From: Burkholderia sp. 8Y
GTDB taxonomy: Bacteria > Pseudomonadota > Gammaproteobacteria > Burkholderiales > Burkholderiaceae
Length of the DNA stretch: 64,000 nucleotides
Direction of reading: 5' to 3'
Assembly: GCF_902506145.1 (NCBI RefSeq)
Contig: NZ_LR733519.1
Location: 372,001 to 436,000 of the forward strand
Part shown: in pieces, positions 44,925 through 53,638 of the stretch
Layout: each line of letters starts with the position of its first letter
Position numbering within the stretch: position 1 is the stretch's first letter
The notes under the pieces: model-generated
Told to the model about the DNA's origin: nothing
What the model saw: the letters and a program-made list of their open reading frames with translations, nothing else
The model's database searches: none
Program-made: the position numbers and the translations under genes

Positions 44925-45653
44925 CTAATCGCGTGGGTGCGTGGGCCGTTGCCCTTCCTCGGTGATGACCGAATCAAAGTCCGCAATCTGCGAGAAGCGC
45001 ACGGCCTTCACCTTGCCGAACTTGCTTTCATCGACCACTAGATGCCGCTCGACGGCGCTAGCCATGGCTGCCTGCTTGATGGCGACTTCGTGAAAGTTCC
45101 AGCAAGTCACGCCACGTACTTCGTCGACGCCGCCGGCTGACATGAACGCTTTGTTGATTCCCATGCGTCTCAGCGTTTCGACGCTTTCATCGCTGGCGAA
45201 CGATTCGGACGACGGCACGTAGACGCCGCCAAGCAGAATCATGCGGACGTTCGGCTTGCGCCGCAAAATCTCGGCGACGTTCAGCGAGTAGCACACGACC
45301 GTCAAATGCATGTGCGCGGGAATCTGGCGTGCCAGCGTCGTCAAGGTCGTGCCGCAGTCGATAAAGACGGTTTCGTTATTCGCGAGCAAGCGCGCTGCGT
45401 GACTCGACGCAATGGCCTTCGCTTGCGCGAAGTGGTCCTTCTCTTCTTCGATCGTGTAGCCTGCGGCATTCGGCACATCGGCCGCACTCACGATATAACC
45501 GCCCAAGTAAGTGAACTGCCCGGGATTGGCGGCCACGTCACGGCGCACGGTCATTTCAGAAACACCGAGCAGCGCGGCGGCATCGCGCAGACGCATCACG
45601 TTTTGTTTTTCTAGTGCGCTCGAAAGCGTGCGCAGGCGGTCGCTCTTGGCCAT
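44925..45653 (-). CDS. DeoR-family transcriptional repressor
   Basis: The ATG at 45653 is chosen; the frame extends to a TTG at 45728, but that part covers the promoter palindrome. The 242-residue product has the DeoR HTH (RLRDAAALLGVSEMTVRRDVAANPGQFTYLGGYI) and a sugar-phosphate-binding C-terminal domain with the DEoR phosphosensor pattern (FIDCGTTLTTLARQIP and VVDESKFGKVKAV). By position and shared operators it probably represses the deoC-transporter operon and itself, with deoxyribose-5-phosphate a plausible inducer. Confidence 0.85.
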   Translation of the reverse strand: MAKSDRLRTLSSALEKQNVMRLRDAAALLGVSEMTVRRDVAANPGQFTYLGGYIVSAADVPNAAGYTIEEEKDHFAQAKAIASSHAARLLANNETVFIDCGTTLTTLARQIPAHMHLTVVCYSLNVAEILRRKPNVRMILLGGVYVPSSESFASDESVETLRRMGINKAFMSAGGVDEVRGVTCWNFHEVAIKQAAMASAVERHLVVDESKFGKVKAVRFSQIADFDSVITEEGQRPTHPRD

Positions 45654-45699
45654 CTCTTTGCAGTGCTGTAAAGCCGTCGCCGAAGTGTTAGCTTCTAGT

Positions 45700-45729
45700 C
45701 TTGCGTTGATAAGATTATAACAACGCAAG
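45700..45729 (-). promoter_or_regulatory. Operator/promoter of the DeoR-family gene
   Basis: A perfect inverted repeat with 9-bp arms, CTTGCGTTG (45700-45708) and CAACGCAAG (45721-45729), encloses a -10-like TATAAT read on the minus strand. Its central part matches the palindrome in front of deoC at 14 of 18 positions. Binding here would block the repressor's own promoter, so autoregulation is likely. Confidence 0.65.
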
Positions 45730-45786
45730 GCGCGTCGGATGGCGCCTTGCGTATCGTTCGCGGGTAAATACGGACCGGCGTTCCGC

Positions 45787-46206
45787 TTACGCGCTTTCGT
45801 TCTCTTCGAGCATCACTGCAAGCGTGCCGGCTTCGCTTTGCACGCCTGCATCGAGGTCGATTTCGTTCGGCGTCATCTTTGCAATGGCACGCAACAGGCG
45901 AGGCGAGAAGGTTGCGCCGAATCGGGCGATGGCGTTATCGCGCTGCCTGTCGTCGGCATGCGCCAGCGCGCGCAACTCGTTTAGCGGAAGGCCGACGAAC
46001 AAGTCGATAGGATAGGGAGGCGCGGCAAGCGCGGCTGCGGCTGCCGTTGCGGCGGGTGCGCGCACGCGTAGGCCGGGCTGAAGATGCTCCGCGAGTTCCA
46101 TCGTGATTTCGTAGTCGGCTTCAAATTCCAGCGATGTGCGCGCTTCGCTTTGGAGGAAAGGCGCAACGGTTTCGAGACGGGCGAGTTCTTCATCGGTGAG
46201 CAGCAT
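45787..46206 (-). CDS. Hypothetical protein
   Basis: A 139-residue acidic protein with AAGGAG 7 nt before the ATG. It has helix-forming ends and an Ala-rich middle (about 50-65, RAPAATAAAAALAAPPYPID). No signal peptide, membrane segment or known motif was recognised. It lies 108 nt downstream of the alpha/beta hydrolase gene on the same strand, so it may be in one transcript with it. Confidence 0.6.
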   Translation of the reverse strand: MLLTDEELARLETVAPFLQSEARTSLEFEADYEITMELAEHLQPGLRVRAPAATAAAAALAAPPYPIDLFVGLPLNELRALAHADDRQRDNAIARFGATFSPRLLRAIAKMTPNEIDLDAGVQSEAGTLAVMLEENESA

Positions 46207-46314
46207 GGCGGTTCTCCTTTAGACGCGAACTGAATGGCTCTGGCCTTGGGATGCTTAGCTAATTACTTGCCCGGTAGTGGAACGAGCCGCAAACGAATCG
46301 GCGGAAAAAATGAC

Positions 46315-47145
46315 TCAGGCAATACGATGAGTTTGAATGAAGGCCGCAATGGCTTCGTTGACTGCATCGGTTGCGTCGCGATGCGGCGAATGGCGGCAAC
46401 GCGGCAGCTTGACGAGCTGCGCATGCGAAACCGATGCTTTGATCTTGTCGATCTGCTGCATGGATGCGTATTCGTCGTCGCAGCCTTGAATGGCGAGCAG
46501 CGGCCGGCGGATCGATTCGAGCGTCGTCGTGATATCCCAGTGACGGAACGCTGGATCGAGCCATGCATCATTCCATCCGTAGAACGCGGAATCCACGTTC
46601 TCGTGGTAGGGCTTGAGGCGCTTGCGCAACTCGCCGGTCTCGTAAGCGGCTCGCGCCTGCGTGATCGCTTCGACCGTCATCGCCTCGACGAACACATGCG
46701 GCGCAAGCACGGCCAGCCCGGCTAAAGCGTCAGGGTAGGCGCTCGCATAGAGCAAAGCGATCGAGCCGCCGTCGCTATGCCCGATCACCCACATGCGTGC
46801 GCGTTCGCTTTGACTAACGCCGATGGCTTCGAGCAGCGCAGGAAGCACGACCTGCGCTTGATGATGCAGGAAATCAGCCGCCCAGTGTTCGTCTGCGCGA
46901 CGCGGCGTGGATCGTCCATAGCCTGGACGCGAATACACGAGGCCACGGCAATTCAGCCGATCACATAGCGATTGCGGCCAGTCTTTCCATAGCGCGATGG
47001 AACCGAGCCCTTCGTGCAGGAACAGTGCTATAGGTGTGTCTTTAAGCCCGGGATTGATCCATTGATATTCGATGGATAGCGGACAGGCGCCGCCCGCAAT
47101 TTGCGCATACTGCACTGCGTCGATAGCGTTTGTTGCGTCGTTCAT
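46315..47145 (-). CDS. Alpha/beta hydrolase
   Basis: A 276-residue product from ATG 47145; a GTG at 47163 is an alternative six codons upstream. Alpha/beta-hydrolase fold: oxyanion region LFLHEGLGSIALWKDWP, nucleophile elbow GHSDGGS, acid Asp in QGCDDEYA, and His in CRHSPHRDA. The pattern resembles small carboxylesterases and enol-lactone-type hydrolases. The substrate is unknown. A two-HTH LysR regulator is encoded just upstream on the same strand. Confidence 0.85.
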   Translation of the reverse strand: MNDATNAIDAVQYAQIAGGACPLSIEYQWINPGLKDTPIALFLHEGLGSIALWKDWPQSLCDRLNCRGLVYSRPGYGRSTPRRADEHWAADFLHHQAQVVLPALLEAIGVSQSERARMWVIGHSDGGSIALLYASAYPDALAGLAVLAPHVFVEAMTVEAITQARAAYETGELRKRLKPYHENVDSAFYGWNDAWLDPAFRHWDITTTLESIRRPLLAIQGCDDEYASMQQIDKIKASVSHAQLVKLPRCRHSPHRDATDAVNEAIAAFIQTHRIA

Positions 47146-47204
47146 GGCCTTGGGATGTCGCACAACGAATCAGAGTCTGCCTTCAAGAGTACCAGACCAC
47201 TGCT

Positions 47205-48467
47205 TCACGCCCTATGCTTTGTCGCCTTCGCGACGCCGGCGGAATGCGCGAATTGATCGACTGTCAAACGAATCGCATCGATTAGCGCCCGGGCAGCGGG
47301 GGAAGGCGTGCTGCCCGCACGCAACGTCAGTCCGATATCGCGCCGTGTGTTCTGCATCGCGATATCGAGCACGACGAGTTGTCTCGCCTCGCATTCGTAG
47401 TGCAACTGCTGAGCCGATACGACGGCCAGCATATCGGTGTGAGTGAGTAAGCCGCGAATCACGGCAAGGTCCGCGGTCTCGACAGTCGGCATGGGCGGTT
47501 TGAGCTTGAGCCGCTTGAACTGGGCTTCGAACATGCCGCGTGCGGGCGCGTGACTGCGCGGCAAAACCCACTGTGCCGCACTCAACTCCCTGAGCGTCAA
47601 GCCCTCCGTATCCGCGAGCGGATGATCGCGCCGCGCAATGACCACCATGTCTTCCGACATCAGGCGCTCGTTCGTGAGCCCGCTCGACGCATCGTTGTGT
47701 CTTAGCGCGCCGAGCACGAAGTCGATATCGCCGGCCCGCAAGCCCGCGACGAGCGGTTCATAGGCGCTTTCATCCGTGGCGATACGAACGCCGGGATACT
47801 GCGAGGCCACGCGCGCGATAGCGCCCGGAAGAATCAGCGTTCTGCCGAGCGGCAGTGCGCCGACAGTCACGTAGCCCTGAATGGTGCCGCGCAATGCCGC
47901 AACATCGTCGGGAATGTGGCGCAACTCGTTGAGTGCGCGGCGCACGTGAAGCACGAACGTCTCGCCCTCGCTCGTCAACAGCAAGCCGCGCGGGCTGCGA
48001 TAAAACAATTGCATACCCGCACCCGTCTCCATGATGCGAATCGCGCTGCTGACGGCTGGCTGACTAATGCCGAGCGTCTGCGCGGCGCTCGGCATATGCC
48101 GATGACGTGCCAAAGCCGAGAACAACTGAAGTCGCCGCGTATTGAGCAGAAAAGCGGGCAACGCGTTGCCGTTAGCGGAACGTCGACGTGACTGCCGTGC
48201 CGTGCACCACTGCGCGAGTGCTTCGAGTTCCGTGAAGATCCGTTCGCAACGAAGAAGAACGGCTCGGCCCGCCGGCGTCGGCAACATCCCCGATGGCCGA
48301 CGTTCGAGCAACGTCTCGCCTACCGCCGCTTCCAGTTCCTGTAGTGACCGCGTGACAGCGGACTGCGCGCGAAACAACGCAGCCGCAGCGCGCGTGGCGC
48401 TTCCCGTCTGAGCAACCAGCCTGAAAGCGCGCAGATAAGCCAGGTTGAGCAGTTCGCGGTTGTCCAT
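47205..48467 (-). CDS. LysR-family regulator with two N-terminal HTH domains
   Basis: At 420 residues it is about 110 longer than usual. The first LysR HTH (about 5-65) reads AYLRAFRLVAQTGSATRAAAALFRAQSAVTRSLQELEAAVG. After a basic linker a second HTH (about 108-168) reads LFSALARHRHMPSAAQTLGISQPAVSSAIRIMETGAGMQLFYR. A single effector domain of about 210 residues follows. No frameshift or stop separates the parts. Tandem-HTH LysR proteins (GbpR-like) are known but uncommon. It may control the hydrolase gene that starts 60 nt downstream on the same strand. Confidence 0.85.
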   Translation of the reverse strand: MDNRELLNLAYLRAFRLVAQTGSATRAAAALFRAQSAVTRSLQELEAAVGETLLERRPSGMLPTPAGRAVLLRCERIFTELEALAQWCTARQSRRRSANGNALPAFLLNTRRLQLFSALARHRHMPSAAQTLGISQPAVSSAIRIMETGAGMQLFYRSPRGLLLTSEGETFVLHVRRALNELRHIPDDVAALRGTIQGYVTVGALPLGRTLILPGAIARVASQYPGVRIATDESAYEPLVAGLRAGDIDFVLGALRHNDASSGLTNERLMSEDMVVIARRDHPLADTEGLTLRELSAAQWVLPRSHAPARGMFEAQFKRLKLKPPMPTVETADLAVIRGLLTHTDMLAVVSAQQLHYECEARQLVVLDIAMQNTRRDIGLTLRAGSTPSPAARALIDAIRLTVDQFAHSAGVAKATKHRA

Positions 48468-48528
48468 GACTTCGCTGAGAGAGGCGGAGTCATCAGTTTA
48501 ATTTATCGGGGCGTCGGTCGTGGTCTGC

Positions 48529-49365
48529 TTAGTCTTCGATCGTCCCATGCACGCCTTGCTCGCCGCGCTTCCAATACGCGGACGCACGGATGCGCCGCTT
48601 GTCGATGCCGCGCTCGTTACATAACAACTGGCGCACTGCGCGCATGAGTGCGGCTTCGCCTGCGGCCCACACGTAGCCGTCGCCTTCGGGCAGATAGGTT
48701 CCGCGCAACGCGAGCAACAGGTCGCCGCCCGGATACGCCGACTCGCTGCGGTAGCACCACTGCGCGTAGAGATCGGCCTGCGTATTGAATTCGATGCGTG
48801 CGGAGGGATCGGCGACTTCGAGCAGCGTCGCCACGCGCGTCCCGGGCGGAAGCTCTTCCAGGCGGCGTGCGATGGCGGGCAGGGCGGTTTCGTCGCCAAT
48901 CAGCAGATGCCAGTCGAAACCCGCAGGAATGACGAACGAGCCGCGCGGCCCGCCGATGCCGAGATACTGGCCGGGCGCCGCCTTCGCTGCCCATGCGGCC
49001 GCCGGGCCGGCGTCGTGAAGCGCGAATTCAATATCCAATTCGCGCGCCGCCCGGTTGAAGCGCCGCGGTGTGAAGTCGCGCGCGATGGCTCTCGGCTTGT
49101 CTGGGTCGAACACCGGGCCGTCCGGGCCGGCCTGTGGGGTCACAGGCATGGTTTCGCCCGCGTGCGGGAAGAAGACCTTCACGTGGTCGTCGAAGGAGGC
49201 GGTTTCGAAGTCGGCGAGGGCCTCGCCCGTGAGTGTGATGCATACAAAATGCGGGTTCATCGGCTGTACCCGCTTGACCTGCAGCATGCGGAACTTCAGC
49301 GCGTGACGCACGCGCGTGACTTCCAGATCGGCGCGGCCCTGTTCCTTGACCGGGGAATCGCTCAT
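48529..49365 (-). CDS. Siderophore-interacting FAD-dependent ferric reductase (NfeF/ViuB-like)
   Basis: A 278-residue SIP-family protein: FAD-binding domain (about 20-140) with RDFTPRRFN, and a C-terminal NAD(P)-binding-like domain with LLIGDETALPAIARRLEELP and YVWAAGEAALMRAVRQLL. It should reduce ferric siderophores in the cytoplasm to release iron. The start lies 12 nt after the PadR-family gene, with AAAGGAG just before it, so both are co-transcribed. This pair matches yqjI-yqjH (nfeR-nfeF) of enterobacteria. Confidence 0.85.
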   Translation of the reverse strand: MSDSPVKEQGRADLEVTRVRHALKFRMLQVKRVQPMNPHFVCITLTGEALADFETASFDDHVKVFFPHAGETMPVTPQAGPDGPVFDPDKPRAIARDFTPRRFNRAARELDIEFALHDAGPAAAWAAKAAPGQYLGIGGPRGSFVIPAGFDWHLLIGDETALPAIARRLEELPPGTRVATLLEVADPSARIEFNTQADLYAQWCYRSESAYPGGDLLLALRGTYLPEGDGYVWAAGEAALMRAVRQLLCNERGIDKRRIRASAYWKRGEQGVHGTIED

Positions 49366-49377
49366 CCTGTCGCTCCT

Positions 49378-50112
49378 TTACGCCTGCTTCGACGCGTTGT
49401 CCTGTTCGATTTCAGCCGTCGCGCGCGCAAGAATGGCGGCGATTTTGCGCTGCTCTTCCGGCGATGCATCGGTGCGCAGCAGTAACGCCCGTTTCAGCGC
49501 GCGTCGGGCGGCGATGAGTTCGGGCACCCAGGCGTCGTCGCCGGCATTCTCGTCTGTCTCTTCGCCTGCATACGCTCGACGCACCAGATCCATCTTGCGT
49601 GCAAAATGCAAAAGCTTCGCAAGCATCAGATCGACGCGTTCGCGATTAGCGGCGAGATACTCCCGGCCCGCATCCGATAGCGCGTATCGCTTGCGATTGC
49701 CTTCCATTTCGACGGTCGCATAGCCCAACTCTTCTAGATACGTGAGGGCCGGATACACCATGCCGGGGCTCGGCGCGTAAAAGCCGTTCGAGCGGTCGGC
49801 AAGCGCCTTGATGAGTTCATAACCGTGACGCGGCGCCTCGGCCAGCATGGCAAGCAAAAGCAATTGCAGGTCGTCGGACGAAAACTTGCGACCGCGCGGC
49901 ATACCGCCCATGTCATCCGGGCCGCCGAATCCCCCCATGCCGCCGCCAAATCCTCCGCCAAAGCGCCCGCCGCCGCCATGCCGATGGCGGCCGATCATGC
50001 CCCAGCCGCGCCAGGCAAGGCGATCCAGATGCTCCAGCGCATCGAACGCAAAGTCGGACCCGAAGGCGCGCGAGCCGTCGGTGCGGCCGCCGTGAAAACA
50101 ACGTGATCTCAT
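49378..50112 (-). CDS. PadR-family regulator, NfeR/YqjI-like
   Basis: A 244-residue protein starting at ATG 50112 with CGGAG 7 nt upstream. A His/Gly-rich N-terminal extension (GRHRHGGGGRFGGGFGGGMGG) precedes the PadR winged helix (LQLLLLAMLAEAPRHGYELIKALADRSNGFYAPSPGMVYPALTYLEELGY). The C-terminal helix carries the dimerisation domain. NfeR proteins use such metal-binding extensions to sense iron or nickel and repress the reductase gene; the same role is inferred here because the reductase follows directly. A palindrome lies in the promoter region 27-40 nt upstream. Confidence 0.85.
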   Translation of the reverse strand: MRSRCFHGGRTDGSRAFGSDFAFDALEHLDRLAWRGWGMIGRHRHGGGGRFGGGFGGGMGGFGGPDDMGGMPRGRKFSSDDLQLLLLAMLAEAPRHGYELIKALADRSNGFYAPSPGMVYPALTYLEELGYATVEMEGNRKRYALSDAGREYLAANRERVDLMLAKLLHFARKMDLVRRAYAGEETDENAGDDAWVPELIAARRALKRALLLRTDASPEEQRKIAAILARATAEIEQDNASKQA

Positions 50113-50138
50113 GACATTACTCCGTTATGTCGTAAAAC

Positions 50139-50152
50139 ATATCTAAAGATAT
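50139..50152. promoter_or_regulatory. Palindromic operator candidate for the PadR/SIP operon
   Basis: ATATCTAAAGATAT is a perfect inverted repeat with 6-bp arms and a 2-nt centre, in an AT-rich island just upstream of the padR-family start. Such palindromes are the usual sites of NfeR-type autorepression. Confidence 0.55.
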
Positions 50153-50314
50153 ATATCGTAAGAGTGTCTGTCAAGGGACGTCGCTCGCCTTCTTGAGCCT
50201 CGCGATGCGCGCCACCGCGCGCTGTCCTGCTCCACAAGGGCAGCAAGCGTCCCACCGACACACTAGGGTTAACACAGCTTCTCAACCCGCAGCCACGCCC
50301 TACAATGACATCAA

Positions 50315-50343
50315 TTCACGTATAGCAAGCGACGTTGCTATAG
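50315..50343 (+). promoter_or_regulatory. Operator and likely promoter of the 3-HPA/homogentisate operon
   Basis: A perfect inverted repeat TATAGCAA-N6-TTGCTATA occupies 50321-50342. A -35-like TTCACG (50315-50320) and -10-like CTATAG (50338-50343) are 17 nt apart, so the repeat fills the spacer and -10. The first ATG is 29 nt downstream. The same repeat with one mismatch lies at 57294-57315 by the IclR genes, and IclR-type control of both is inferred. Confidence 0.7.
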
Positions 50344-50371
50344 ATAAATTGAAATTGTCAGGAGACGCGCC

Positions 50372-52066
50372 ATGCAGATCGATTATCAGAAGTTGCGGTT
50401 CGACTACTTGCGGCCGGCCGAACTCGACGCGCCATCGGGCGCGGTGCATCCGGTCGTGATCGTCGGAGCGGGGCCGGTCGGGCTCTCGACCGCGATCGAT
50501 CTCGCGCAACAAGGCGTCAAGGTCGTGCTCGTCGATAACGACGACACGCTGTCCTCCGGCTCGCGCGCCATCTGCTTCGCCAAGCGCACGCTCGAAATAT
50601 TCGATCGCCTCGGCTGCGGCGAACGCATGGTGGAAAAAGGCGTGAGCTGGAACGTCGGCAAGGTGTTTCTTCAGGACGAACTGATCTACACGTTCAATCT
50701 GCTGCCGGAAACGGGCCATGCGCGACCCGCGTTCATCAACCTTCAGCAGTACTACGTCGAGGGCTACCTCGCAGAGCGCGCCATGCAGCTCGACAACCTG
50801 CAGATTCGCTGGAAGAGCAGCGTCGCGGGCCTGACGCAGCGCGACGATCATGTGCAGTTGCAGATCGAGACGCCTGACGGCACCTATCCGCTCTGCGCGC
50901 GATATGTCGTCGCGGCCGATGGCGCCCGCAGTGCCCTGCGCAATCTGCTCGGTCTGGACAGCCGAGGCCGTACGTTCAAGGACCGCTTCCTGATCGCCGA
51001 TGTGAAGATGAAGGCATCGTTTCCGACCGAACGCTGGTTCTGGTTCGATCCGCCGTTTCACCGCAACCAGTCGGTGCTGCTGCACCGGCAGCCGGATAAC
51101 GTCTGGCGCATCGACTTCCAGCTCGGCTGGGACGCGGACCCCGTCGCGGAGAAAGCGCCCGAGCGCGTGATTCCGCGCGTGAAGGCGCTGCTGGGCGAGG
51201 ACGTCGAATTCGAACTGGAATGGCTGAGCGTCTATACGTTCTCGTGTCTGCGCATGGATTCGTTCCGTCACGAGCGCGTGCTCTTCGCGGGCGATTCCGC
51301 GCACGGCGTGTCGCCGTTCGGTGCGCGAGGCGCCAATAGCGGCGTCCAGGATGCCGACAATCTCGCCTGGAAGCTGCGGCTCGTCGTCAACGGCGACGCG
51401 CCGTCCGCGCTGCTCGACACGTACGCGTCCGAGCGCGAATTCGCCGCCGATGAAAACATCCTCAACTCGACCCGCGCCACGGATTTCATCACGCCCAAAA
51501 GCGCGGTGTCGCGGCTCTTTCGCGATGCGACGCTCAAGCTCGCGAAGGATTGCGCGTTTGCACGGCGCATCGTGAACAGCGGACGTTTGTCGGTGCCGGC
51601 GGTGCTGTCGAACTCGCCGCTCAACACACCCGACGATCCCGCCGATTCATTCTCCTGCGCCATGGTGCCGGGCTCCGTCTGCACGGATGCGCCCGTCGTC
51701 GCGGAAGGGAAGGACGCGTGGTTCCTGCATCAACTGTCCGGGGGCGATTTCAGAGGCGTCTATTTCTGCGGCCTGCATGACGACATCGGTGAGACGGCCG
51801 AGCGGCTCGCGGCGCTCGCGCATCTGCCCGTGGCGGTGCGTCCGCTGATCGTCGCGCCGCGTGGCGTGAACGTTCCGCCGATGGCCGACGTGAAAGTGGT
51901 CGGGGATGTCGAAGGCATCGTCACGCATCGCTTCGATGCGCGTCCCGGCACCTTCTACCTCGTGCGCCCGGACCAGCATGTCTGCGCACGCTGGCGTGCG
52001 CTCGACGTCGCCTCGATTTCCGCGGCCGTGAACCGCGCCACCTGCAACGCCCAACTGAACGGATGA
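50372..52066 (+). CDS. mhaA: FAD-dependent aromatic hydroxylase, probably 3-hydroxyphenylacetate 6-hydroxylase
   Basis: A 564-residue class A flavoprotein monooxygenase: FAD-binding IVGAGPVGLSTAIDLAQQG (about 30-48), the DG motif in VVAADGARSALRN, and the GD motif LFAGDSAHGVSPFGARGANSG. The C-terminal thioredoxin-like extension is present. The next gene is a 68-residue DUF2783 protein and then the full homogentisate pathway. This matches MhaA/MhaB of Pseudomonas putida, where the flavoprotein plus a small partner convert 3-hydroxyphenylacetate to homogentisate. The symbol is given from this context; another ring-hydroxylated acid cannot be excluded. Confidence 0.8.
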   Translation: MQIDYQKLRFDYLRPAELDAPSGAVHPVVIVGAGPVGLSTAIDLAQQGVKVVLVDNDDTLSSGSRAICFAKRTLEIFDRLGCGERMVEKGVSWNVGKVFLQDELIYTFNLLPETGHARPAFINLQQYYVEGYLAERAMQLDNLQIRWKSSVAGLTQRDDHVQLQIETPDGTYPLCARYVVAADGARSALRNLLGLDSRGRTFKDRFLIADVKMKASFPTERWFWFDPPFHRNQSVLLHRQPDNVWRIDFQLGWDADPVAEKAPERVIPRVKALLGEDVEFELEWLSVYTFSCLRMDSFRHERVLFAGDSAHGVSPFGARGANSGVQDADNLAWKLRLVVNGDAPSALLDTYASEREFAADENILNSTRATDFITPKSAVSRLFRDATLKLAKDCAFARRIVNSGRLSVPAVLSNSPLNTPDDPADSFSCAMVPGSVCTDAPVVAEGKDAWFLHQLSGGDFRGVYFCGLHDDIGETAERLAALAHLPVAVRPLIVAPRGVNVPPMADVKVVGDVEGIVTHRFDARPGTFYLVRPDQHVCARWRALDVASISAAVNRATCNAQLNG

Positions 52067-52073
52067 GCGGACC

Positions 52074-52280
52074 ATGAGCCACCTGATTCTCGAACCCAAT
52101 ATCGCGGACATGGACGCCTTCTACGAGCGTCTGATCGACACCCACAACGGCCTTTCCGATGCCGACAGCCAGATGGTCAACGCCAAGCTCGTGCTGCTGC
52201 TCGCCAACCATATCGGCGACATGGACGTGCTCATCGAAGCCTTCGCCAAGGCGCGTTCAGGTGTGACCAGCATTCAGTGA
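52074..52280 (+). CDS. mhaB: DUF2783 small protein, probable hydroxylase partner
   Basis: A 68-residue acidic helical protein: IADMDAFYERLIDTHNGLS, MVNAKLVLLLANHIGDMDVLIEAFAKA. It is of the DUF2783 family, which stands directly behind flavin hydroxylases like the one 7 nt upstream. By analogy with the coupling protein MhaB it should help the flavoprotein hydroxylate its substrate efficiently. The start lies 27 nt before hmgA. Confidence 0.75.
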   Translation: MSHLILEPNIADMDAFYERLIDTHNGLSDADSQMVNAKLVLLLANHIGDMDVLIEAFAKARSGVTSIQ

Positions 52281-52307
52281 ACCGAACATCCACTCAACGG
52301 AACGATC

Positions 52308-53636
52308 ATGTCTGATACCCATCACGGCCTGACGCTCGCGCCGGGCGCGGCTTACCAATCGGGCTTCGGCAATGAGTTCGCCACGGAGGCCGTCGCGGAC
52401 GCGCTGCCCGTCGGACGCAATTCGCCGCAGCGCGTGGCGAAAGGGCTCTACGCCGAGCAGTTGTCCGGCACCGCGTTCACCGCGCCGCGCGCGCACAATC
52501 GGCGCTCGTGGCTGTATCGCATCCGGCCGGCGGCGGTGCATCGTCCGTTCAGCGCAATCGAAAACGATCGCCTCGTCGGCGACTTTTCGACCGTGCCAAA
52601 AACGCCGCCCGACCAGTTGCGCTGGAATCCGCTGCCGTTTCCGGACGCGCCGGTCGATTTCGTCGATTCGCTGATTACGATGGCCGGCAACGGCTCGGCG
52701 TCGTCGATGGCCGGCTGCGCGGTCCATCTGTACGCCGCGACGCGCTCGATGCAGAACCGCTTCTTCTATTCGGCCGATGGCGAACTGCTCATCGTGCCGC
52801 AAGAAGGACGCCTCACGCTCGCGACCGAACTCGGCGTGCTCGATGTCGAACCGCAGGAAATCGCGGTGATTCCGCGCGGCGTGCGCTTCACGGTCGCGCT
52901 GCCCGACGGCCGTGCGCGCGGCTATGTCTGCGAGAACTTCGGCGCGTTGCTCGAATTGCCCGACTTGGGGCCGATTGGCGCGAATGGCCTTGCAAATCCG
53001 CGCGATTTTCTGACGCCTGTCGCCGCGTTCGAGGATCGCGAGGGCGACTTCGAACTCGTCGCGAAGTTCGGCGGCCATCTCTGGCGCGCGGACATCGACC
53101 ATTCGCCGCTCGATGTCGTCGCCTGGCACGGCAACTATGCGCCGTACAAATACGACCTTCGGCGCTTCAATACCATCGGCTCGATCAGCTTCGATCATCC
53201 CGATCCGTCGATTTTTCTCGTGCTGCAATCGCCGAGCGACACCGAAGGCGTCCACGCGCTCGACTTCGTGATCTTCCCGCCGCGCTGGCTCGTCGGCGAG
53301 AACACGTTCCGTCCGCCGTGGTTCCATCGCAATGTCGCGAGCGAATTCATGGGCCTGATTCACGGCGCGTACGACGCGAAAGAGGAAGGTTTCGTGCCGG
53401 GCGGCGCGAGCCTGCACAACTGCATGTCGGGCCATGGTCCCGACGCCGACACGTTCCGCAAGGCTTCCGACAGCGATACCAGCAAACCGCACAAGGTCGG
53501 CGACACGATGGCGTTCATGTTCGAAACACCGCTCGTCATTCGTCCGACCGGGTACGCGCTCAAGACCTCGGAATTGCAGGCGGAATATTTCGAGTGCTGG
53601 CAGGGACTGAAAAACAACTTCGCGAAGGAACAGTAA
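52308..53636 (+). CDS. hmgA: Homogentisate 1,2-dioxygenase
   Basis: A 442-residue HmgA. The N-terminal [26 protein letters not shown] and the iron-binding region [21 protein letters not shown] with [18 protein letters not shown] (His, Glu, His ligands) are complete. It opens the homogentisate ring to maleylacetoacetate with Fe(II) and O2. It lies between the hydroxylase pair and fahA, in the order of the pathway. Confidence 0.95.
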   Translation: MSDTHHGLTLAPGAAYQSGFGNEFATEAVADALPVGRNSPQRVAKGLYAEQLSGTAFTAPRAHNRRSWLYRIRPAAVHRPFSAIENDRLVGDFSTVPKTPPDQLRWNPLPFPDAPVDFVDSLITMAGNGSASSMAGCAVHLYAATRSMQNRFFYSADGELLIVPQEGRLTLATELGVLDVEPQEIAVIPRGVRFTVALPDGRARGYVCENFGALLELPDLGPIGANGLANPRDFLTPVAAFEDREGDFELVAKFGGHLWRADIDHSPLDVVAWHGNYAPYKYDLRRFNTIGSISFDHPDPSIFLVLQSPSDTEGVHALDFVIFPPRWLVGENTFRPPWFHRNVASEFMGLIHGAYDAKEEGFVPGGASLHNCMSGHGPDADTFRKASDSDTSKPHKVGDTMAFMFETPLVIRPTGYALKTSELQAEYFECWQGLKNNFAKEQ

Positions 53637-53638
53637 TC

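Noticed and set aside
52257..53492. 411-codon minus-strand open frame
   Set aside because: Antisense shadow of hmgA, which has all its metal ligands.
52508..53638. Long N-terminal extension of fahA
   Set aside because: It overlaps hmgA in another frame and is Arg-rich; FAH begins at the ATG at 53639.
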